Positions 6,997-13,789 of a stretch of DNA of 13,789 bases are shown here, piece by piece. Positions within the stretch are counted from its first letter, which is position 1. Every line of letters starts with the position of its first letter. Made by a program: the position numbers and the translations under genes. The notes under the pieces are model-generated. The model worked only from the letters and a program-made list of their open reading frames with translations. It made no database searches and was not told the origin of the DNA. The DNA comes from an uncultured Acidimicrobium sp. Its GTDB lineage: Bacteria > Actinomycetota > Acidimicrobiia > Acidimicrobiales > Ilumatobacteraceae. The stretch is taken from positions 1 to 13,789 of the forward strand of contig CAITUB010000058.1 in NCBI GenBank assembly GCA_903895515.1, given 5' to 3'.

Positions 6997-7719
6997 CTAC
7001 TTCAAAGAGATCGCACACTTCTCGAAACTCGCGTTCAGTGAGGCTTCGTAAACTTCATCGCCCAAGGTTGGATTAATCCTCGCTATGTTCATCATAAGTT
7101 CACCTAGACATAATGCTTGTTCGTCGGTAATCGTGATTCCACGCTGGCTTGTGATGAAAAATGCATATGACTTGATCGCGGTCTCCTCGTTATCAAAACC
7201 GTAATTAAAGTCGGGCTGAGGATCGATTACAACTGATGTTGAACCGATTGATTGATCATCACCAGGTGTGGCATTGATGCCTTGCGAAATTTGAACTTTG
7301 CATTGTTCCGATACGAAACTCCGAAGCGATTCGAGAGACTCGACGTTGTCATTTCGGGACAGATTTTGTAGAGCATTCTGCACGTTTTGATCAGTTTCGG
7401 CAACCGTGCCATCCCAATACACATTCTGCAATGCAACTGATAACTCTTCGTACGAACGCATTGTTTGCTCTATGTCTGTCTTCACAGATGAAGGGGCGAT
7501 GTCATTGATAATTGAAAGCGTCCCCGTCAGTACAGCAACTGTGCTTTGCAATTGACGAGGTGAAGTTGTAGAGAAATTCTCTACTGCAACGCCGGTGGCA
7601 ACGAGCGATGACTCCAATTCAGCAGCATGCGAACACAATGCCCGCGTCTCCTGGGTTTCACCACAGGCGGCTAGCAGTAAGACAACTGCACTCGCTGAAA
7701 ACAACTCTCGCCTACGCAT
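6997..7719 (-). CDS. Predicted lipoprotein of unknown function
   Basis: 240 residues, no family recognised. Residues 1-18 form a lipoprotein signal (MRRREL, hydrophobic core, lipobox LAAC) with lipidation at C19, so the protein should be anchored on the outer face of the membrane. The mature part is mostly helical and acidic, with a low-complexity acidic segment near 152-180. Four more cysteines (C29, C140, C204, C235) could form two disulfides, plausibly C29-C140 and C204-C235. The C-terminal part (ITDEQALCLGEL ... SFEKCAI) looks like a small two-cysteine helical module I associate with Acidimicrobiia, from memory. I chose ATG 7719, which overlaps the exporter stop by 8 nt and places the signal at the N-terminus; a longer frame to 7824 lies inside the exporter gene and would bury the signal. 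It may be an accessory protein of the exporter (inference from position). Confidence 0.75.
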   Translation of the reverse strand: MRRRELFSASAVVLLLAACGETQETRALCSHAAELESSLVATGVAVENFSTTSPRQLQSTVAVLTGTLSIINDIAPSSVKTDIEQTMRSYEELSVALQNVYWDGTVAETDQNVQNALQNLSRNDNVESLESLRSFVSEQCKVQISQGINATPGDDQSIGSTSVVIDPQPDFNYGFDNEETAIKSYAFFITSQRGITITDEQALCLGELMMNIARINPTLGDEVYEASLNASFEKCAISLK

Positions 7720-9514
7720 TGGTGCTACCACTGGTCGAATTAAGCCATGCTTCATACAACGCTGCGTACTTGCCGCGAGCACCGAGTAACACACTGTGCG
7801 AACCATCTTCAACGATTCTTCCATTTTCGAGCATCACCACTCTGTCAGCGCGTGATGCGGTGGACAATCTGTGCGCGATGGAAATTGTCGTTCGACCAAG
7901 CGCGAGCCGCTCCAGTGCCCGCGAGATTCGTACTTCGGTAAGCGAGTCAACCGACGATGTAGCTTCATCGAGCACAAGAACATCGGGTTTCACCATCGAT
8001 GCTCGAACCAATGCAACTAGCTGTCGTTCACCCGCGGAAAGAGAGGATCCTCGCTGGCCAACATGTGTATCTAATCCATTCGGAAGACTTTCCAACCAAT
8101 CCGACAGTCCTAATTCGTCGAAGGCGGCAGTCATGTCTTGTGGTGTTGCGTGTGGCTCCGCAAAAGCGAGATTATATGAAATGGTGTTGGCAAACAGAAA
8201 AGGTTCTTGTGGAACGACGATCAATCGACGTCGTAATTCATCATTCGATACATCCGTGAGTGTGATTCCACCAATTTGAACTCTTCCAATTGTTGGATCA
8301 GTCAAACGAGCGATCAGTCGCGCGATAGTTGTTTTGCCTGATCCTGAAGGTCCAACTAGCGCCACATGTTGTCCGGCGGCAATGTGCAGAGAAATGTCGT
8401 GCAGTACCGGAGTGTCATCGTCGTCTTCACCCAGACGCGCGCCGTAAGCGAAACTCACTTCTTGTATATCAACAGACAACTTGCCCTGTGGTAATGGTCG
8501 AGGGTGTTCAGATTGAGGAGGTCCGATTGGAGTATCCAACACTCCCAATACGCGTCGCAAACCAGCAACTGCGCTTTGTACCTGGTCGATGATCTCAGTG
8601 AACTCCGCGATGGGTTCTAGGAATCGATACGTAAGGAATACGAACCCAACAAGAGCGCCCGATGTCAAACCACCTGCTGGGCCGATGAGTAATCCTGTAC
8701 CTACGACAGCCATTACCGTGAACACCGCAAACACTTCTCCACTCGGAAAGAGAAATGCTCCGATTACACCAGCTCGAACGTTGCTCTTCCTGCGATTACG
8801 CATTGACAATGCAACGGTGTCAATCATTGTTTGCTCTGCTCCGTAGGCTCGCAAAGTTTCCGCACCTGCCATAAGTTCAGACACAGTTCCTAAAAAGTCG
8901 GCATTGCGCTCTCGCGAAAGATTATGCGCGCTCACTAGTCGCGACTGAACATAGCGCAGCACGAAAACGAGGGGTGCACTGGTAACGAATGCGACTAGCG
9001 CCAATCTCCAGTCATAAGCGAGCATGACTGCGGCTACAGCAAACATCTGCGATCCATCGAGCAGCAACCCAAGTCCGCCCCACGAGAAGAATTGTGTGAG
9101 CGTTTCAATATCACTGGTTACACGCGAAACTAATGCTCCACGCTTTTCATTATTGTGCTCTTCAAGACTGAGCCTGTGAATGTGATCAAATAATTGCGAT
9201 CGTAAAGAAAATAACCCGTGCTCGGCTCTAGTGCCGAGCCGTTTTGTTGCTTCCCGCAGACAGAACGATGACAGCACCACGCACACAGCACCAACACCGC
9301 ACAGTCGAATGATGTAGGACACATCTACTCGTCCAGGTTGCAATCCGTGATCAATTGATTGCTGAATGAGAATCGGAATGACTAAACGAGCTCCGGTTCC
9401 GAACAGCGCGAGCAAGAACGTCAGACCAATTCCGCTTTTTAGCGCGGGAGCAACAGTGACACCTCTTCCAATAATGCGCGCAGAAGGAAACCGCTGTTCG
9501 GTGTCCATGCTCAT
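7712..9514 (-). CDS. ABC exporter half-transporter (subunit with catalytic Walker B, signature LSAGE)
   Basis: 600-residue membrane domain-ATPase fusion (type IV exporter fold, MsbA/MdlB-like). Six hydrophobic helices lie in about 28-310 and the ATPase in about 346-585. Seen: A-loop Y357, Walker A GPSGSGKT (388-395), Q436, signature LSAGE (492-496) instead of LSGGQ, Walker B VLVLDE with catalytic E517, D-loop SSVD, and H-loop H548 in IAHRLS. A patch of four aspartates (364-367) sits between the A-loop and the beta core. Its partner is the preceding gene, with an ATGA overlap (9511-9514). In the heterodimer its own Walker motifs meet the partner's LSGGQ to form the working ATP site, while its LSAGE faces the partner's degraded Walker B. 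Substrate unknown (drugs, lipids or peptides are typical of the family). Confidence 0.93.
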   Translation of the reverse strand: MSMDTEQRFPSARIIGRGVTVAPALKSGIGLTFLLALFGTGARLVIPILIQQSIDHGLQPGRVDVSYIIRLCGVGAVCVVLSSFCLREATKRLGTRAEHGLFSLRSQLFDHIHRLSLEEHNNEKRGALVSRVTSDIETLTQFFSWGGLGLLLDGSQMFAVAAVMLAYDWRLALVAFVTSAPLVFVLRYVQSRLVSAHNLSRERNADFLGTVSELMAGAETLRAYGAEQTMIDTVALSMRNRRKSNVRAGVIGAFLFPSGEVFAVFTVMAVVGTGLLIGPAGGLTSGALVGFVFLTYRFLEPIAEFTEIIDQVQSAVAGLRRVLGVLDTPIGPPQSEHPRPLPQGKLSVDIQEVSFAYGARLGEDDDDTPVLHDISLHIAAGQHVALVGPSGSGKTTIARLIARLTDPTIGRVQIGGITLTDVSNDELRRRLIVVPQEPFLFANTISYNLAFAEPHATPQDMTAAFDELGLSDWLESLPNGLDTHVGQRGSSLSAGERQLVALVRASMVKPDVLVLDEATSSVDSLTEVRISRALERLALGRTTISIAHRLSTASRADRVVMLENGRIVEDGSHSVLLGARGKYAALYEAWLNSTSGSTNA

Positions 9515-11238
9515 GAAGCTTTCCGATCTATCTCAAACGACATCATTAAATTCTTATATGGCGTACTAGTCAGCATGAGCTCATCATGTGTCGAGAGATC
9601 ATGCACTACGCCAGAGTGAATGAACAAGACATAGTCGGCAATCTTTATCGTGGTCGGTCGAGATGCAACGATGATGGTCGTCGTAGTTTCTGACAGCGAG
9701 GCAAGACGATCAATCACTGTTGATTCAGTCGTCGGATCGAGGGCGCTAGTTGTGTCATCCAACAGCAACGTCTGCCGTCCGCTGGCAATTGCCCGCGCAA
9801 GTGCGATTCGCTGCCGCTGTCCTCCGCTCAAACTGATGCCACGTTCGCCGACGATGGTGTCGATGCCATTATCAAGTTCTGACACGAATTCTTCGCTTAC
9901 TGATGCCCAAAGGGCACGGGCAATATCTGTTATCGGCAGTGACTTACCGAGTGTCAGATTGAACTGCAAGGAACCCGAGAACAAAAACGGTTCCTGAAAC
10001 ACAAGCGCTGATCCGCCTTCAGTGACATGTACTGAGCCCGTCCGTGCATTGATCAATCCTGCGATCATCTTGAGAAGGGTTGACTTCCCTGAACCCGTTT
10101 CACCCACTACCGCAACAATCGAGCCAACAGGAATCGTGAAGGTGACATCCGTGAATATGGGTTCAGAATCGTCTGCGTACGAGAAGCTCGCACTTCTTAC
10201 CTCAACAGCAGATTTGGAGCCAACAGGCAACAGGTTGACTGTTGGCTGAGGCTCTAAGGGTTCATCCAGGATCTCCCTCACGCGCTTGAAACCACTGGAT
10301 GAATGTGGTATTTCGCTGAGTAAGTAACCGATGATGCGAAGAGGAAATACCAGCAACGTGAACAGATAGATGAAACTTGACAACTCACCGATGGTGAGGG
10401 ACCCACTGCGCACTCGAACTGCACCGTAAGCAATTAAGGACACGTTGACCAGTGAAGGCGTACCGTCGACTAAGGCTTCAAATATCGCTCGTGCATTAAC
10501 AGCACGAATTCGAGCATCCTTCAGTTTCGATGAAATGGTTGCTAGTCGCACATGCTCACGATCTTCCGCACCAAAGGCCTTCACCACCATCACACCATCA
10601 AAACTCTCGTGAACTGCTTCGGACAAGTCCCCCAAAGCCTTTTGAGCGGAATCGAAATGACGATCAATACGACGCTGGTATCCAAGGTTTAAACCAAAGA
10701 GCAGCGGAATGACAGTGACTGCCAACAGGCCAAGCGGCACATCAATGACCACTAACCAAATACTGGTCAAGCCAACAAGAAGCACTACAGAAGTGCTGAA
10801 CGGCAAAGGCCCGAGCACTGATGCCGCCGTATCAGAGTCAACTCCGATGCGAGCAACGAGGTCTCCAGTCATATGACGCTGATGCCACCTGGATGGTTGG
10901 CTCATGACGTGGCGAATGAGCTGTGTCGATAGCGACTCAGAGGTAGACCAGTGCGAGATTCCAGCATATGAACGACGAATAACCACGCCTACCGCCCGCA
11001 AAAGGCCAATGCCTACAACGATGATTGAAGCGATCAAGAACGTGTGGCGATCGATCAAATTCAACTGATAGCGCGGAATGATCACATGATCCACTACGTA
11101 TCCAAGTCCAAAACTGGATGCAACGGTACAAACTGCGTAAACGGATGCTCCAGCAACAGCGATCAAAAATGGCTTCGGATGAAACTTCAGCAGCTGACGT
11201 AGCAGCGATATCGCTAATCGGAGTCGAGACGGTTCCAC
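9511..11238 (-). CDS. ABC exporter half-transporter (subunit with degenerate Walker B and H-loop)
   Basis: 575-residue exporter half with six helices in about 22-310 and the ATPase from about 345. Seen: A-loop Y354, Walker A GETGSGKS (379-386), Q415 in VFQEPFLF, canonical signature LSGGQ (470-474), Walker B LLLDD with D495 in place of catalytic Glu, and the H-loop histidine replaced by S526 (VASRPTT). The Walker A to Q-loop distance is 30 residues against 42 in the partner, so part of the beta subdomain is missing. These are the marks of the non-catalytic half of a heterodimeric exporter such as TM287/288. GTG 11238 is effectively forced: an in-frame stop lies 8 codons upstream with no other start between. 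It has no clear Shine-Dalgarno but does have TAGAGT 7 nt upstream. It heads the four-gene operon. Confidence 0.92.
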   Translation of the reverse strand: MEPSRLRLAISLLRQLLKFHPKPFLIAVAGASVYAVCTVASSFGLGYVVDHVIIPRYQLNLIDRHTFLIASIIVVGIGLLRAVGVVIRRSYAGISHWSTSESLSTQLIRHVMSQPSRWHQRHMTGDLVARIGVDSDTAASVLGPLPFSTSVVLLVGLTSIWLVVIDVPLGLLAVTVIPLLFGLNLGYQRRIDRHFDSAQKALGDLSEAVHESFDGVMVVKAFGAEDREHVRLATISSKLKDARIRAVNARAIFEALVDGTPSLVNVSLIAYGAVRVRSGSLTIGELSSFIYLFTLLVFPLRIIGYLLSEIPHSSSGFKRVREILDEPLEPQPTVNLLPVGSKSAVEVRSASFSYADDSEPIFTDVTFTIPVGSIVAVVGETGSGKSTLLKMIAGLINARTGSVHVTEGGSALVFQEPFLFSGSLQFNLTLGKSLPITDIARALWASVSEEFVSELDNGIDTIVGERGISLSGGQRQRIALARAIASGRQTLLLDDTTSALDPTTESTVIDRLASLSETTTTIIVASRPTTIKIADYVLFIHSGVVHDLSTHDELMLTSTPYKNLMMSFEIDRKAS

Positions 11239-11245
11239 TGGTGCA

Positions 11246-11251
11246 ACTCTA
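11246..11251 (-). promoter_or_regulatory. Candidate -10 box for leaderless exporter operon transcript
   Basis: TAGAGT (TANNNT) on the minus strand, then 7 nt, then the GTG at 11238. AGTAGAG could be read as a weak Shine-Dalgarno instead, but its spacing and match are poor. Confidence 0.45.
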
Positions 11252-11295
11252 CTTCGCCATCAAACATGCGAAAGAGAAAGACAACAATGGTGAAG

Positions 11296-11301
11296 TACTA
11301 T
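11296..11301 (+). promoter_or_regulatory. Candidate -10 box for leaderless transcript of the 11309 gene
   Basis: TACTAT on the plus strand, then 7 nt, then the GTG at 11309. No Shine-Dalgarno is visible before this GTG. It shares the 70-nt divergent gap with the exporter promoter. Confidence 0.5.
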
Positions 11302-11308
11302 TCACGCT

Positions 11309-11866
11309 GTGACCTCCCCTGTTTCAAATGCACGCACGACTCGTGAAAAATTATCCCGGCTAACGGCTCGAACGGTGATTGGTACCTGCATCATCGGTTT
11401 GCTCGCGATGTGGATTTATGCATTTGGATTTGCCTCAAAAGAGTCGGTAAATAAAATTTCAGATTTGGCGTGGACTGCTCGTGCTGAAGATATTTGCAGT
11501 CAAGCATTGACGCAAAGACTCGCGCTAGCCGACCTTCGGCAGATTTCAGATGCGGGCGCCAATGCGTTAGCCGAGCGAGCAGCACTGATCGATAAAGCGA
11601 CCGACACGCTTGATAACGCCATTAACTCGATATCGGCAGTCGAACCAACCGACCCTAAAGGTAAGGCAATTGTGCCGCTGTGGATAGCTGACTACAAGCA
11701 GTTGATTAAAGACCGCCGGGAGTACGCAAATCAGTTGCGAACTGGAATCAACAATTCGTTTGCTGAGTCCATGTTTGAAGGTTTACCGATTAGCGAAAAG
11801 ATATCTACCTTCGCTGCCGATAATCGCATGTCTTCCTGCAAAGTTCCAATGGACTTATCTATCTAA
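11309..11866 (+). CDS. Single-pass membrane protein of unknown function
   Basis: 185 residues, no family recognised by name. Residues 1-21 are basic and cytoplasmic, 22-42 form one transmembrane helix (TVIGTCIIGLLAMWIYAF), and the rest is a mostly helical domain predicted outside the membrane. C63 (AEDICSQAL) and C177 (RMSSCKVP) lie at the two ends of that domain and could pair. Other notable residues are a W/Y-rich segment VPLWIADYKQLIKDRREYAN (122-141). The same layout (single helix, start and end cysteines, W-ADY-DR-YA) matches hypothetical proteins I recall from Acidimicrobiia. The start is GTG 11309, supported by TACTAT 7 nt upstream. It is divergent from the exporter operon and overlaps the acyltransferase tail-to-tail by 8 nt, with no terminator between. 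Function not assigned. Confidence 0.75.
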   Translation: MTSPVSNARTTREKLSRLTARTVIGTCIIGLLAMWIYAFGFASKESVNKISDLAWTARAEDICSQALTQRLALADLRQISDAGANALAERAALIDKATDTLDNAINSISAVEPTDPKGKAIVPLWIADYKQLIKDRREYANQLRTGINNSFAESMFEGLPISEKISTFAADNRMSSCKVPMDLSI

Positions 11867-12500
11867 ATTCGTCAGCTGGCACCCAACCACTTGCTTCCGA
11901 ATAGCGCTTGACAACACGCGCAGGTGAACCAACAGCAACGCAGTAGTCGGGCACATCACCATTGACAACTGAATTTGCACCAATTGCGACATGCTTACCG
12001 ATGTGGGCCCCCGGCAGGATCACACTTCCAGCACCGATCCAGGATCCTTCACCGATGACCACCATCTTCTCGGGCTGAGTCTGCATCGAGATGGGGACAT
12101 CAACTCGCTCGTATCCGTGATTCTGATCGGTGATGTACACATGGTGTCCTGTCCATACGTCATCGCCAATGTCTATTCCCAAGTGACCAACAATTCCGCT
12201 ACCACGACCGATAAGACATCGATCGCCTATTCGAACCACCGGATTCGTCAGGCAAACCTGTCCCGGAACCATTCCCGCCGATAGCGCAACATGTGTTCCG
12301 ATCATGGTGTTGGCACCTATATGTATGTATTGCTCATTAAAAATGGTTGTTTGTGGAAAACAAATAATGCTGTTCTTCCCAAATGCTCCAAATCGCTTCC
12401 CTCTCACTGTTTCAGGACCTATTGACCCATGAAGCGAAAGCCAATCCCAAATAGCGTGCGTGACCCGCTCCTTCAACCGCAGGGTCAATGCAGAAATCAT
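11859..12500 (-). CDS. Left-handed beta-helix (hexapeptide repeat) acyltransferase
   Basis: 213 residues, soluble, probably trimeric, in the LbetaH O-acetyl/acyltransferase clan (WbbJ/maltose acetyltransferase-like) that uses an acyl-CoA donor. Seen: hexapeptide-type repeats at about 60-120 (YIHIGANTMIGTHVALS, VRIGDRCLIGRGSGIVG, IDIGDDVWTGHHVYI) and 147-192 (VVIGEGSWIGAGSVILPG, VAIGANSVVNGDVP), and the closing GSPARVVKRY. H128 in TDQNHGY matches the usual position of the catalytic histidine loop. The N-terminal helical segment (1-30) and GAFGKNSIICFP recur in actinobacterial members as I recall. The acceptor is unknown; cell-surface sugar or small-molecule acylation is typical. I chose ATG 12500: it lies 7 nt after TAGATT, whereas the TTG at 12509 has no support. 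It is divergent from panB with only 30 bp between start codons. Confidence 0.88.
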   Translation of the reverse strand: MISALTLRLKERVTHAIWDWLSLHGSIGPETVRGKRFGAFGKNSIICFPQTTIFNEQYIHIGANTMIGTHVALSAGMVPGQVCLTNPVVRIGDRCLIGRGSGIVGHLGIDIGDDVWTGHHVYITDQNHGYERVDVPISMQTQPEKMVVIGEGSWIGAGSVILPGAHIGKHVAIGANSVVNGDVPDYCVAVGSPARVVKRYSEASGWVPADEFR

Positions 12501-12507
12501 GATCTGC

Positions 12508-12513
12508 AATCTA
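12508..12513 (-). promoter_or_regulatory. Candidate -10 box for leaderless acyltransferase transcript
   Basis: TAGATT on the minus strand, then 7 nt, then ATG 12500. It is only 5 bp from the oppositely directed panB -10 candidate. Confidence 0.5.
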
Positions 12514-12518
12514 ATCGG

Positions 12519-12524
12519 TAGCCT
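12519..12524 (+). promoter_or_regulatory. Candidate -10 box for leaderless panBC transcript
   Basis: TAGCCT on the plus strand, then 6 nt, then GTG 12531. No Shine-Dalgarno is present. Its -35 region would fall on the acyltransferase start codon. Confidence 0.45.
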
Positions 12525-12530
12525 GATTTC

Positions 12531-13355
12531 GTGACTGAAGCGTTATCGCGACCTCGCATCACCGTGCCCATGGTGATGGCCAACAAGGGTTCAGCGCAAC
12601 CATTAACCATGATCACGGCCTACGACGCAACTTTTGCGCGCATTGTCGATGAGTCTGGGGTGGACATGATCCTCGTTGGAGACTCAGTCGGATCCGTTGT
12701 GCAAGGAGTGGCAAACACCATTCCCGTCACCTTGGAGGAAATGGAATACCACGTGAAATTGGTCGCGCGTGCGAACCCTCGGGCGTTGATAGTTGGGGAC
12801 CTCCCATTTGGTTCATATCAAGTCCATACCGAACAGGCGGTACGAAGCGCAATCAGACTGGTGAAGGCAGGTGCCTCAGCGGTGAAGCTTGAAGGCGGCA
12901 CCACGATGACCGACACCATTGCGGCAATTTCTCGCGTAGACATTCCCGTGATGGGCCATATCGGACTCACACCGCAGAGTTACCACCGAATGGGTGGACA
13001 CCGCGTTCAAGGACGTGTTGATGGACATGAGGCGGGCGGGCGTGAACGCCTGCTCGAAGACGCTCAATCAGTCGAGCAATCAGGAGCTTTCGCCATCGTT
13101 ATTGAAGGTGTTCCACGCGACCTTGCAAAGGAAATTACGAACACAGTATCCATTCCCACTATTGGCATCGGAGCTGGACCTGATTGCGATGGACAAGTGC
13201 TTGTACTCCATGACATCTTGGGACTCTCACAAAACACGCTCAAATTCACACGCAGGTATGCCGACGTTCGCTCGACAAGTATCGATGCATGCAAGCAATT
13301 CGTTACTGATGTACGAAATGGGTCGTGGCCAGACGATGACCACTCTTTTCACTGA
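12531..13355 (+). CDS. panB: 3-methyl-2-oxobutanoate hydroxymethyltransferase (ketopantoate hydroxymethyltransferase)
   Basis: Cytoplasmic enzyme of pantothenate synthesis; it transfers a hydroxymethyl group from 5,10-methylenetetrahydrofolate to 2-oxoisovalerate to give ketopantoate. It has 274 residues, normal for the family. Seen: MITAYDATFARIVDESGVD (27-45), VGDSVG with metal ligand D51, GDLPFGSY with D90, KLEGG with E121, PVMGHIGLTPQS (139-150), and IEGVP with the catalytic-type E192; GIGAGPDCDGQVLV (212-225) and HDILG follow. All metal-binding positions known from the E. coli enzyme are kept. The GTG start gives the expected N-terminus (RITVPMVMANKG) and has no Shine-Dalgarno but a TAGCCT box 6 nt upstream. 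It overlaps panC by 20 nt, so the two are translated from one message. Confidence 0.96.
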   Translation: MTEALSRPRITVPMVMANKGSAQPLTMITAYDATFARIVDESGVDMILVGDSVGSVVQGVANTIPVTLEEMEYHVKLVARANPRALIVGDLPFGSYQVHTEQAVRSAIRLVKAGASAVKLEGGTTMTDTIAAISRVDIPVMGHIGLTPQSYHRMGGHRVQGRVDGHEAGGRERLLEDAQSVEQSGAFAIVIEGVPRDLAKEITNTVSIPTIGIGAGPDCDGQVLVLHDILGLSQNTLKFTRRYADVRSTSIDACKQFVTDVRNGSWPDDDHSFH

Positions 13356-13789
13356 CATTCAACAATTCACCACGTGGCGGAATGAGATTCCTAAGCATGA
13401 CACCGTTGGTTTTGTCCCAACAATGGGGGCCCTCCACGGTGGCCATATCAGCCTCATGCAACGAGCTCGGTCTGAATGCGATCACGTTGTAGTCAGCATC
13501 TACGTCAATGCACTGCAGTTCAATTCACTGAACGACTTCTCGAAGTACCCTCGCACCGAATCTGTTGATTTCGAACTGTGTGCACAAGTTGGCGTCGATT
13601 CTGTTTTAGTACCTCTTCAGTCCGACATGTTTATATCCGATTCACCCAACTTGCTGTCTCCATCTAAGGAGGCTGAAGCGTTCGAAGGCACAGATCGTCC
13701 TGGACATTTTTCGGGTGTGATAACTGTCGTTGACCGACTGTTTGCGGTTGTTCAACCAACAGCTGCCTACTTCGGATTGAAGGATTACC
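13336..13789 (+). CDS. panC: Pantothenate synthetase (pantoate-beta-alanine ligase), 3' end cut by window edge
   Basis: ATP-dependent ligase joining pantoate to beta-alanine through a pantoyl-adenylate, the last step of pantothenate synthesis. I translated 151 codons from ATG 13336; the family has about 280, so roughly half is present. Seen: VGFVPTMGALHGGH (24-37) with the nucleotide-binding H34 and H37, SIYVNALQF (54-62) with substrate-contacting Q61, YPRT (71-74), RPGHFSGVITVVDRL (121-135) with H124, and AYFGLKDY (144-151) with K149/D150. Small departures: Ala replaces the usual Pro in VNPLQF, and Leu replaces the usual Glu in GEKD. The start lies inside the panB 3' end (20-nt overlap, different frame), and no strong Shine-Dalgarno is visible, so translation is probably coupled to panB. 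Confidence 0.94.
   Translation, partial: MTTLFTDIQQFTTWRNEIPKHDTVGFVPTMGALHGGHISLMQRARSECDHVVVSIYVNALQFNSLNDFSKYPRTESVDFELCAQVGVDSVLVPLQSDMFISDSPNLLSPSKEAEAFEGTDRPGHFSGVITVVDRLFAVVQPTAAYFGLKDY

Noticed and set aside
7720..7824. Longer lipoprotein starting at 7824
   Set aside because: It would place 35 residues before the lipoprotein signal and lie wholly inside the exporter gene.
7608..8279. A 223-codon plus-strand frame opposite the exporter gene
   Set aside because: It is the shadow of the ATPase domain; Ser/Arg/Thr-rich composition with no domain or start signal.
9511..11238. Exporter half with altered Walker B and H-loop as a decaying pseudogene
   Set aside because: The reading frame is full, helices, Walker A and LSGGQ are intact, and the changes match the known non-catalytic half of heterodimers.
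13336..13355. Possible frameshift joining panB and panC
   Set aside because: The panB reading frame ends normally at the expected length and panC begins with its own ATG and intact N-terminus; it is an ordinary overlap.

Overview
The window reads as chromosome of a mid-GC actinobacterium (phylum Actinomycetota). The grounds are an LivH permease with a secreted N-terminal domain, a CtaA-type heme A synthase with a single loop-1 cysteine pair, paired LSAGE/LSGGQ ABC exporters, GTG starts, and several start codons with no Shine-Dalgarno that sit 6-7 nt after a TANNNT -10 box (leaderless layout). The two uncharacterised proteins (the lipoprotein at 6997-7719 and the membrane protein at 11309-11866) resemble hypothetical proteins I associate with Acidimicrobiia. 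That class (freshwater or marine Ilumatobacteraceae-like) is my best guess, at low confidence. I see no insertion sequence, phage gene, CRISPR array, tRNA or rRNA. No gene-free stretch exceeds about 215 bases.

Left third (1-4701, minus strand): one tight transcription unit, ctaA-livH-livM-livG-livF, with junctions that abut, overlap or lie 1 nt apart. It makes heme A for an aa3-type cytochrome oxidase and a branched-chain amino acid type (HAAT family) ABC importer. No solute-binding protein (LivK) is in the window. LivF runs off the left edge. The LivH N-terminus carries a signal peptide plus a roughly 100-residue beta-sandwich-like domain.

Middle (4702-6309): a 213-nt divergent intergenic region with two small inverted repeats leads to a secreted cell-wall protein on the plus strand. 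That protein has three peptidoglycan-binding repeats followed by an intact LytM/M23 zinc endopeptidase. An 11-bp perfect hairpin follows in the convergent gap.

6310-11238 (minus strand): a four-gene operon with overlaps or very short gaps. It encodes two ABC exporter half-transporters that form a heterodimer with one canonical and one degenerate ATP site, then a lipoprotein, then a histidine phosphatase.

11239-13789: a divergent single-pass membrane protein of unknown function (plus), overlapping tail-to-tail with a left-handed beta-helix acyltransferase (minus). The acyltransferase starts only 30 bp from the divergent pantothenate genes panB and panC (plus; panC cut by the right edge). PanB and PanC supply the pantoate and pantothenate steps of coenzyme A synthesis.
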